Source of the DNA: Halorussus salinisoli
GTDB lineage: Archaea; Halobacteriota; Halobacteria; Halobacteriales; Haladaptataceae
DNA length: 64,000 nucleotides
Assembly (NCBI GenBank): GCA_005239435.1
Contig: SZNP01000010.1
Span: 156,345 to 220,344 of the forward strand
Direction: 5' to 3'
Part shown: positions 51,627 through 58,417 of the stretch, piece after piece
How the letters are laid out: each line of letters opens with the position of its first letter
Numbering within the stretch: position 1 is the first letter of the stretch
Position numbers and translations under genes: made by a program
Notes under the pieces: generated by a model
Seen by the model: the letters and a program-made list of their open reading frames with translations, nothing else
Told to the model about the DNA's origin: nothing
The model's database searches: none

Positions 51627-52804
51627 GCGGCCTCGTAGCTGGAATCCTCTCGACCATCGACCAGTTGGCGACCTTCACGGAGACCCAGCAGGTCGCGGCG
51701 ACCGTCGGTATCCTCCTCGGTCTCGTCGCCGCGGTCTGGGCCGCCCGGTACGTCCAACCGAAGCTTCGGCGACGGTTTCCCCGGCACGTCGGCAACGTGA
51801 TGTTGCTCGCGGCCTTCGGGACGCTTCTGCTGGCGGCGGTAGTCAGTCTGCTCGTCCTCTGGGAGCAAGCCACGACTACCGCCAACGCGCTCGACCAGAT
51901 CAACAACACCGCCGGGAAGGGCGTCAAGATACTCGTCGCGCTAGCGGTGCTGGCGAGTGCCTACATCGTGACCGGGTTCGTGAAGAAGGCCATCGACCGA
52001 TTCGTAGAGGGCCACGAGACCATCAGCCAGCACCAGAGCGAAATCGTCTACCGAGTGTCGCAACTCACCGTGTACGTCTCGGCAGTCGCCATCATCCTCG
52101 GCCTCTGGAACGTGGACCTCAGCGGCCTGCTGGTCGGGGCCGGGTTCCTCGGTATCGTGGTCGGTATGGCCGCCCGCCAGACCCTCGGCGCGCTGCTCGC
52201 GGGGTTCGTGTTGATGTTCTCCCGGCCCTTCGAAATCGGCGATTGGGTAGAAATCGACGACGAGGAGGGCATCGTGACCGACATCTCCATCGTCAACACC
52301 CGCATCCAGACGTTCGCTGGCGAGTACGTGATGATACCCAACGACATCGTTAGCGGAACCAAAATCGTCAACAAGAGTCGGAAGGGCCGACTCCGAATCG
52401 AAGTCGAGGTCGGCGTCGACTACGAGGCCGACGTCGAGCGCGCGGCCGACCTCGCACAGGAGACGATAAAGGACTTGGACGAAGTGCTGACCGTGCCGAC
52501 CCCGAAGGTAGTCCTCAAGGAGTTCGGCGACTCCGCGGTCACGCTCGTCCTGCGCTTCTGGATAGACAAGCCGAGCGCCCGCAGGCAGTGGCGCGCCCGC
52601 ACCGCGGTCATCGAGTCGGTCAAGTCGGCCTTCGACGACGAGGACGTCAAGATTCCGTTCCCCCAGCGCGAACTCACCGGCCGCGAGGAGTCGGGCGGTT
52701 TCCGGGTAGGTAGTGAGTCCGACGTACCGGAGACCACCGCCGACGGAGGCGTGACCGACGACGCGTCGGAACCGCGCGAGGCGAGCGAGGTGAACGACGA
52801 GTGA
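51623..52804 (+). CDS. mechanosensitive ion channel (MscS family)
   Basis: A 393-residue channel. Transmembrane helices lie at about residues 23-44, 55-82, 97-121, 145-165 and 170-195; the pore helix is LVGAGFLGIVVGMAARQTLGALLAGFVLMFSRPFEIGDWVEI. The beta-domain contains GIVTDISIVNTRIQTFAGEYVMIPNDIVSG, and an alpha-beta end ends in a disordered acidic tail. It is translationally coupled to rsmA before it and to the HemK2-like gene after it (GTGA overlaps on both sides). The longer membrane part sets it apart from the 511-1449 paralogue. Confidence 0.92.
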   Translation: MSGLVAGILSTIDQLATFTETQQVAATVGILLGLVAAVWAARYVQPKLRRRFPRHVGNVMLLAAFGTLLLAAVVSLLVLWEQATTTANALDQINNTAGKGVKILVALAVLASAYIVTGFVKKAIDRFVEGHETISQHQSEIVYRVSQLTVYVSAVAIILGLWNVDLSGLLVGAGFLGIVVGMAARQTLGALLAGFVLMFSRPFEIGDWVEIDDEEGIVTDISIVNTRIQTFAGEYVMIPNDIVSGTKIVNKSRKGRLRIEVEVGVDYEADVERAADLAQETIKDLDEVLTVPTPKVVLKEFGDSAVTLVLRFWIDKPSARRQWRARTAVIESVKSAFDDEDVKIPFPQRELTGREESGGFRVGSESDVPETTADGGVTDDASEPREASEVNDE

Positions 52805-53382
52805 CCGACCTCGCCGACCGCCGGGACGCCGAAACCGAGGTGTACCAACCCGCCGAGGACTCCCACCTTCTGGCCGACGCCGCCATCGCCGACCTCCAGG
52901 CCCACCCGCCGTCGCTTGCGCTGGAGGTCGGCACCGGGTCGGGGTACGTCGCACAGCGAGTCGCGGACGAGACCGGTGCGCGCGTCCTCGGGTCGGACCT
53001 GAATCCTCACGCCTGCGCGCAGACCCGCGAGCGCGGCGTGGAGGCGGTCCGGGCCGACCTGCTCGAACCCTTCCGGTCGGGCGTCTTCGAGGCCGTCCTC
53101 TTCAACGCGCCCTACCTGCCGACCGACCCCGACGACGAGCGAGACGACTGGATGGAGGTCGCGCTCTCGGGCGGCGAGGACGGCCGGGAGGTCATCGAAC
53201 CGTTCCTCGGGTCCGTGGGCCGGGTCCTCGCGCCGGAGGGCGCTGTCTACCTGTTAGTGAGCAGTCTCACGGGCGTCGACGAGGTGGTCGAACTGGCCGC
53301 CGCCGAGGGGTTCTCGGCGGTGGCGCTCCGGGACGAGTCGTTCCCCTTCGAGACGCTGACGGTGCTGAAGCTAGTTCGCTGA
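52801..53382 (+). CDS. HemK2/MTQ2-type protein methyltransferase (release-factor methylase-like)
   Basis: A 193-residue SAM methyltransferase. Order: VYQPAEDSHLLADA (the PAEDS motif), SAM loop LEVGTGSGYVAQRVA (residues 41-55), GSDLNPHACAQTRERG, and VLFNAPYLPTDPDDERDDW, where the family NPPY is NAPY here (Asn102-Ala103-Pro104-Tyr105). GREVIEPFLGSVGRVL closes the core. Members methylate the GGQ glutamine of release factor aRF1. GTG start overlaps the mscS stop. It is attached to the rsmA run as in many archaea. Confidence 0.9.
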   Translation: MTDLADRRDAETEVYQPAEDSHLLADAAIADLQAHPPSLALEVGTGSGYVAQRVADETGARVLGSDLNPHACAQTRERGVEAVRADLLEPFRSGVFEAVLFNAPYLPTDPDDERDDWMEVALSGGEDGREVIEPFLGSVGRVLAPEGAVYLLVSSLTGVDEVVELAAAEGFSAVALRDESFPFETLTVLKLVR

Positions 53383-53913
53383 GGTGGTCGCATTTATCGG
53401 GTTCGGTAACTGGTAGAGGTTTCCGGTGGTGTCTCGGTTCTCGATGGTCCGGAGTGTGCGGCCGTTCACCGCGACCTCGAACTCCTGGTACTCGGTCGGC
53501 AGACTCGTCGCGAGGCGCACGTCGGTCGCTACCCGACAGTCTTCGGGAGCGGATTTCCGTTTGCCCTCGTCCGACGTTTCGGTTTCGTCGGGCGCGGTTT
53601 CGAGGTCGATTCGGTAGGTTTCTGGCGCTGTCCGACTCACGTTCGCCGAGACGGTCTGCCCCCGGTCTTGGACCACGGTGGCGTTTAGCGTCACGGCGAA
53701 CGAGTGGCCGACTGCGACCTCGTGGGCCCATCCGGCGTGAGCGCGTGTTTCGAGGCAGGTTCCGCCTGACTCGCTCACCGAGAAGGGCGGCGATTCGGGG
53801 TCCGGTCCGGGGTCTGCCTGTCCGACCGGGCTCCCGAACCCGGCCCATCCTATCGCACCGACGACGAGTCCGAAAGCGAACGCGGCGACGATTGCAGTGA
53901 TGAAGTTTCTCAT
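53371..53913 (-). CDS. membrane-anchored hypothetical protein
   Basis: A 180-residue protein with an N-terminal hydrophobic helix (FITAIVAAFAFGLVVGAIGWAGF, about 4-26) acting as signal or anchor. An outside beta-rich region follows with sequons (NAT, NVS, NAT), two cysteines (GTCLETR and EDCRVAT) and the strand EYQEFEVAVNGRTLRTIENRD. Its 3' end overlaps the HemK2-like gene by 12 bases in convergent orientation. No family is recognised. Confidence 0.7.
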   Translation of the reverse strand: MRNFITAIVAAFAFGLVVGAIGWAGFGSPVGQADPGPDPESPPFSVSESGGTCLETRAHAGWAHEVAVGHSFAVTLNATVVQDRGQTVSANVSRTAPETYRIDLETAPDETETSDEGKRKSAPEDCRVATDVRLATSLPTEYQEFEVAVNGRTLRTIENRDTTGNLYQLPNPINATTSAN

Positions 53914-54005
53914 CGTTTACACGTCTGCGACGCGACCGAAGTACTTTCTCCTCGGTTCGTGAGTCGTGGTACCACCCAACTATGAACGTCGGTAATTTCC
54001 CGAGT

Positions 54006-54018
54006 GGAAAATATTAAG
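54006..54018 (+). promoter_or_regulatory. TATA box of the metE pair
   Basis: GGAAAATATTAAG lies about 27-39 bases before ATG 54045. It is the only AT-rich box in this divergent interval on the plus strand, and its spacing suits transcription just ahead of the start codon. Confidence 0.5.
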
Positions 54019-54044
54019 CATCGGCATTGCGTAGGTCGGGGTAC

Positions 54045-55052
54045 ATGACAGAACGCGTCGCGACGACACCGGGAGTGTATCCACTTCCGGACTGGGCGAA
54101 GGAAGACTTGGCCGACCTGAAGGGCCATCAGAAACACGACCTCGTCGACGGTGACGAGGGCGAGGAGATAACCTCGGTCTACGAGCAGGCCCGCGAAGAA
54201 GTGATCGGCCGACAGCAGGACGTCGGACTCGACCGCGTGGTCGAGGGGCAACTCCGATGGGACGACATGCTCGCACATCCTCTCGCGGTCCACGACGCGG
54301 TCGAGACCCGCGGCATCGTCCGGTACTACGACAACAACAACTTCTACCGGGACCCGGTCGTGACCGACGACCTGACCTTCGACGGCGACGTCGCCGGAGA
54401 GTTAGAGGCCGCGAGCGAGTTCGCGGATTCGGACTCCCTCCAGGCGGTCGTGCCCGGTCCGTACTCGCTGGCCGACCTCGCCACCGACGAGTACTACGGC
54501 GACGACGCCGAGTTCCTGGACGCCATCGCCGACTTCCTCGCTGGTGAAGTATCGGCGTTCCCCGAGGTCGAGACGCTGTTCGTCCTCGAACCGTCGCTGG
54601 TCGAGAACGCGCCGGGTGAAAGCGAAGACGAACGCGCCAGTGAGGCCATCGACGCAGTGACCACTGCCGCCCCGGACGACACCGACGTAGTGGTTCAGAC
54701 CTACTGGGGTGCGCTCGACGAGAAGGTCCACGCTCACCTGTTGGACGCCGACTTCGACGCGCTCGGCTACGACTTCGTGGCGAACCACGAAGACAACCTC
54801 TACAACATCAACGAGTACGGCACCAAAGACTCCATCGCCGCGGGAGTCGTCGACGGCCAGAACACGCTGGTCGAAGAGCCAGAGCAGATCGCCGAACGCG
54901 CCGACTGGCTCGAAGAGAACACGCCCGCGGCCGACTTCGAGACCATCTACCTGACGCCCAACACCGAACTGTTCTACCTGCCCTACTCGACGTTCGAGGA
55001 GAAACTCGCCGCGCTCGGCGAGGCGACCGACATCGCAGAGGTGAAAGCATGA
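54045..55052 (+). CDS. methionine synthase-like protein, subunit 1 (MetE N-domain type)
   Basis: A 335-residue TIM-barrel protein of the UROD/MetE superfamily. It reads TTPGVYPLPDWAKEDLADLKGHQK, VEGQLRWDDMLAHPLAVHDAVE and YDNNNFYRDPVVTDDL. VVPGPYSLADLATDEYYGD, YWGALDEKVHAHLLDADFDALGYDFV and IYLTPNTELFYLPY follow. The zinc cysteines seen in the partner are absent, so it is probably the folate-binding or structural half of a split cobalamin-independent methionine synthase. ATG 54045 is used. The last bases overlap the partner start (ATGA). Confidence 0.88.
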   Translation: MTERVATTPGVYPLPDWAKEDLADLKGHQKHDLVDGDEGEEITSVYEQAREEVIGRQQDVGLDRVVEGQLRWDDMLAHPLAVHDAVETRGIVRYYDNNNFYRDPVVTDDLTFDGDVAGELEAASEFADSDSLQAVVPGPYSLADLATDEYYGDDAEFLDAIADFLAGEVSAFPEVETLFVLEPSLVENAPGESEDERASEAIDAVTTAAPDDTDVVVQTYWGALDEKVHAHLLDADFDALGYDFVANHEDNLYNINEYGTKDSIAAGVVDGQNTLVEEPEQIAERADWLEENTPAADFETIYLTPNTELFYLPYSTFEEKLAALGEATDIAEVKA

Positions 55053-56116
55053 GCCAGAACCGCGACCAGTTCCGCCCCGCGAATCACCCGAACGACCACT
55101 TCCTGCTGACGACCGTCGTCGGAAGCTACCCGAAGCCCAAGTGGGTAGACCGCGCCCGCGACCTCCACGAGGACGAGGACGCCGACTTCGACGATGCTGC
55201 TTGGCAGGAGGCCAAGGACGACGCCGCGCGACTCATCACCGGCGAACACGAGCGCGCCGGACTCGACGTGGTGGTGGACGGCGAGATGCGCCGCAACGAG
55301 ATGGTCGAGTACTTCGCCCACCGCATCGACGGTTACGAGTTCAACGGGCCGGTGAAGGTGTGGGGCCACAACACCTTCGACAAGCCCTCGGTCGTCTCGG
55401 ACGTAGAGTACGACGAGACGTGGCTCGTGGACGAGTACGAGTTCACCGCGAGCGTCTCGGACCGGCCGGTCAAGGTGCCGATTACGGGCCCCTACACGCT
55501 GGCGAACTGGAGCTTCAACGAGGCCTACGAGGATACCGAGGCGCTGGCCAACGACCTCGCGGACCTCGTGAACGAGGAGGTCGAGAAACTGGTCGAGGCG
55601 GGCGCTCGCTACGTCCAGATCGACGAGCCTGCGCTGGCCACGACGCCCGACGACCACGCCATCGTCGGCGACTGTCTCGAACGCATCGTGGACGGGATTC
55701 CGGACGACGTGCGCGTCGGTCTCCACGTCTGTTACGGCGACTACTCGCGCATCTATCCGGAGATTCTGGAGTTCCCGGTCGACGAGTTCGACCTCGAACT
55801 CGCCAACGGCGACTACGAGCAGTTGGACGTGTTCAAGGACCCCGAGTTCACGGCGGACCTCGCGCTCGGCGTCGTCGACGCCCACGTCGCCGACGTGGAG
55901 TCGGTACCCGAAATAAAGGAGAACATCCAGAAGGGACTGGAAGTCGTCCCGCCCGAACAACTGACAGTCAGTCCGGACTGCGGGCTGAAACTCCTCCCGC
56001 GCGAGGTGGCGTACGAGAAGATGGCGAACCTCGTGCGCGCCGCGCGCGAGGTCGAGCAGGAACTCGACGCCGGCGAGATCGATGTCGAGCGGTCGGCCGT
56101 GACCGCCGACGACTGA
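55049..56116 (+). CDS. metE: methionine synthase, cobalamin-independent (MetE C-domain type)
   Basis: A 355-residue catalytic half of MetE that methylates homocysteine. It has TTVVGSYPKPKWVDRARDL, GLDVVVDGEMRRNEMVEYFAHRIDG, VPITGPYTLANWSFNE, YVQIDEPALATTPDDH and zinc ligands in GLHVCYGDY and TVSPDCGLKLLPREVAYEKM. In many haloarchaea this pair replaces the long bacterial MetE, possibly with a C1-loaded pterin or corrinoid donor. Translation begins at ATG overlapping the preceding stop, ensuring equal amounts of both halves. Confidence 0.93.
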   Translation: MSQNRDQFRPANHPNDHFLLTTVVGSYPKPKWVDRARDLHEDEDADFDDAAWQEAKDDAARLITGEHERAGLDVVVDGEMRRNEMVEYFAHRIDGYEFNGPVKVWGHNTFDKPSVVSDVEYDETWLVDEYEFTASVSDRPVKVPITGPYTLANWSFNEAYEDTEALANDLADLVNEEVEKLVEAGARYVQIDEPALATTPDDHAIVGDCLERIVDGIPDDVRVGLHVCYGDYSRIYPEILEFPVDEFDLELANGDYEQLDVFKDPEFTADLALGVVDAHVADVESVPEIKENIQKGLEVVPPEQLTVSPDCGLKLLPREVAYEKMANLVRAAREVEQELDAGEIDVERSAVTADD

Positions 56117-56826
56117 CCGCCACGACTCGACTGGCTACTGATGACTCTCGCCGGAGGTGGCTAACAGGCGGTGCGCGTGCGGTCGACTCCGGAACGCCGC
56201 GCGCCGCGCGACCGCAGACGCGTCCCGGCCCGATTCAGGTCACGGGTCGAGTTCGTCCCGTTTTCTTACTTGAAGTTTCGTGCGATGGGGGTCCTGTCGA
56301 ATCACTCGATTGAGTTTCTGACCGGACGCGTGCGGAGCCGTGAGGTTCGCGGTCGCCGTGGGGTGCTGTGCGGTCGCGGTCGGTCGAAACCTCCGGTTCC
56401 AACGGGGCCATCGAAGTCGTTCTGAAGGAAGTATCTATCAGTGTCTAATAATCGAATATGTGTCTAAAAGGAAGGCGTGTTGTCCTGCCGTCGGTCCACG
56501 CCCGGCCGTTCTGGACGTCCGTGTAGTTGTCGGTGGTGCCGCAGTAGCCCTCGCAGCTCCCGCCACCGACCGAAATCGTCACCGAGTCGGTGTCGGTCGC
56601 GTCCGCGTCGTCGGCGTACTCGTACTTCGTGTAGCCCAAGCAGTCGCCCGAACCGGTCGTGGTATCGTCAGAGGTCAATATGTGAATATACCCATCGATA
56701 AAACGAATAATATAGTTCGAGGGAGAGCAGACGGGGCAATCCGGTAGCGAGCGAGAAAGTGACTGCTTCTCTACACCAATCGCGTTCAGCAAAAGTATTA
56801 GTGAGTATACCTGGCAACTCGATGTA
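56117..56826. other. gene-free interval with repeat fragment and a coding remnant
   Basis: About 700 bases. Bases 56329-56400 read on the minus strand contain ACCGCACAGCACC and related blocks shared with repeat copy A, so a fragment of that repeat is likely. Bases 56445-56680 carry a gene-like remnant on the minus strand, listed separately. AT-rich DNA at 56690-56800 includes AAGTATTAGTG near 56792, a probable TATA for the molybdoenzyme operon. Confidence 0.5.
56445..56680 (-). pseudogene. remnant of an unidentified cysteine-rich protein gene
   Basis: On the minus strand one frame shows high G/C at third positions across about 55 codons, reading TTTGSGDCLGYTKYEYADDA, then DATDTDSVTISVGGGSCEGY and CGTTDNYTDVQNGRAW. 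The codons before and after are AT-rich and look non-coding. No start codon or family is recognised. It seems to be the middle or end of a once larger, probably exported protein. Confidence 0.4.
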
Positions 56827-56892
56827 ATGAGCATCGAATCGACCGGCACGGCAGGCGGACGAACCGACTCCGTGACCCACCGACCGACATGA
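56827..56892 (+). CDS. possible 21-residue leader peptide of the molybdoenzyme operon
   Basis: A tiny frame, MSIESTGTAGGRTDSVTHRP plus T. It starts about 25-30 bases after a TATA-like AAGTATTAGTG, and its TGA overlaps the ATG of the 2Fe-2S subunit gene (ATGA). Such an overlap is the same coupling used between neighbouring genes. It may be translated to control the operon or be accidental. Confidence 0.35.
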   Translation: MSIESTGTAGGRTDSVTHRPT

Positions 56893-57410
56893 CGAGCCAC
56901 GACATCAACCTGACCGTCGACGGGACCGACGAGGAACTGATCGTCGAAGCCCGGACCCTGCTCGTCCACGCGCTTCGGGACGAACTCGGCTACACCGCCC
57001 CCAACGTCGGATGCGAGTCCGGCAAGTGCGGGGCCTGCACCGTCCACCTCGACGGCGAAGCCGTGAAGTCCTGCACCGTCCTCGCAGTCCAGGCCGACGG
57101 CTCGGAAGTCACCACGGCCGCGGGACTGGCGGAAGGCGACGACCTCCACCCGATCCAGCAGGCGTTCCGCGAGGAACACGGTCTCCAGTGTGGCTACTGC
57201 ACGCCCGGCATGGTGATGACCGCGACCGACCTGCTCGAAACGGAGTCCGACCCCGACCGCGACGAGATTCGGACCGCGCTCAAGGGGAACGTCTGTCGAT
57301 GCACGGGCTATCAGAACATCGTCGATGCGGTCGAGTCGGCCGCCGAGGACCTGCGCGACCCGAACACTGTCGAAACGCCCACCGAGAACCCACCGGGAGG
57401 CGGAAACTGA
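56889..57410 (+). CDS. coxS: (2Fe-2S)-binding subunit of xanthine dehydrogenase/CODH-family enzyme
   Basis: A 173-residue small subunit. The N-terminal plant-type ferredoxin domain has CESGKCGACTVHLDGEAVKSC (first 2Fe-2S). The C-terminal helical domain has QCGYCTPGMVM and GNVCRCTGYQNIVDAV (second 2Fe-2S). Electrons pass from molybdenum through these clusters to FAD on the medium subunit. It opens a three-gene operon with overlapping ends. The gene name reflects the CoxS family layout, not proven CO oxidation. Confidence 0.94.
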   Translation: MTSHDINLTVDGTDEELIVEARTLLVHALRDELGYTAPNVGCESGKCGACTVHLDGEAVKSCTVLAVQADGSEVTTAAGLAEGDDLHPIQQAFREEHGLQCGYCTPGMVMTATDLLETESDPDRDEIRTALKGNVCRCTGYQNIVDAVESAAEDLRDPNTVETPTENPPGGGN

Positions 57411-58417
57411 TGTTCCCGCCGGAGTTCGACTACTACCGAGCAACCAGCGTCGAGGAGGCCCTCGAACTGCTCGAAACCCACGCCGACGTGGACTCGGCGC
57501 TCCTCGCCGGCGGCCACGGCCTGCTTCCCGACGCGAAGACCGGGGAGGCGGCCCCGGAGGTCGCAATCGACATCGCCGGAATCGACGCGCTCCGCGGGGT
57601 CGAGAAGGCCGAGTCGTTCGACTCGGCCAAAGCCGGCGACTCGGACGACTCGGGCCAAGCGGTCAGTCCAGTCGCGATCGGCGCACTCACGACTCACGTC
57701 ACTGTCTCGGAGTCGGACGCGGTGGCGGCCGTGGCTCCGGTTCTCGCCGAGGCCGCGGGGGAGGTCGGCGACGTGCAGGTGCGCAACCGCGGAACCATCG
57801 GCGGAAACCTCGCGGAGGCCGACCCGGCCGCCGATCTCCCGGCAGCGATGATCGCCGCGGACGCCACCCTCGTCGTCCGCGGGCGAGACGGCGAGCGCGA
57901 AGTTCCGGCCGACCAGTTCTTCCAGGACGCGGGCGGGACCGACCTCGGCGACCGGGAACTCCTGACCGATATTCGGGTTCCGGGAACCGAGGCGGACGAC
58001 GGAGACGCCGTACCCGCCGCGGGTGGCGCGTACGCGAAGAAGACTCACCCGGCCACGGGGTACGCGCTCGTCGGGGTCGCAGCCTCGCTCCGAATCGCGG
58101 ACCGAACCGTGACCGACGCGCGCCTCGCGGCCAGCGGCGTGGCCGACGGTCCAGTACGACTGACCGCAGTCGAGGAGTCGCTCGCGGCCGAAGACGTTCT
58201 CGTCGGTGGCGACCCCGATCGGGACGCACTCGCCGCCGCGGCTGAGCGCGCGGGTGAGACCCTCGACCCGGCCGAGGTTCGCTCGGACGTGGCAGCCTCC
58301 GGGGAGTTCCGACTCCACCTGCTGGAGTCCTACGCCGAGCGCGCGCTGAGCACGGCGCTCGACCGCGTCCAGTCGGGTGCGTGCAGAGCGCGCCGACTCG
58401 GAGGTGGCGACCGATGA
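57410..58417 (+). CDS. coxM: FAD-binding medium subunit of xanthine dehydrogenase/CODH-family enzyme
   Basis: A 335-residue FAD protein. It begins FPPEFDYYRATSVEEALELLETH, then LLAGGHGLLPD and DVQVRNRGTIGGNLAEADPAADLPAAMIA (the FAD-binding TIGGN motif) and KKTHPATGYALVGVAASLRI. Residues about 65-85 are an Asp/Ser-rich insertion. The ATG overlaps the stop of the small subunit gene (TGATG), and the end overlaps the large subunit start. It passes electrons from the 2Fe-2S clusters to an outside acceptor. Confidence 0.92.
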   Translation: MFPPEFDYYRATSVEEALELLETHADVDSALLAGGHGLLPDAKTGEAAPEVAIDIAGIDALRGVEKAESFDSAKAGDSDDSGQAVSPVAIGALTTHVTVSESDAVAAVAPVLAEAAGEVGDVQVRNRGTIGGNLAEADPAADLPAAMIAADATLVVRGRDGEREVPADQFFQDAGGTDLGDRELLTDIRVPGTEADDGDAVPAAGGAYAKKTHPATGYALVGVAASLRIADRTVTDARLAASGVADGPVRLTAVEESLAAEDVLVGGDPDRDALAAAAERAGETLDPAEVRSDVAASGEFRLHLLESYAERALSTALDRVQSGACRARRLGGGDR

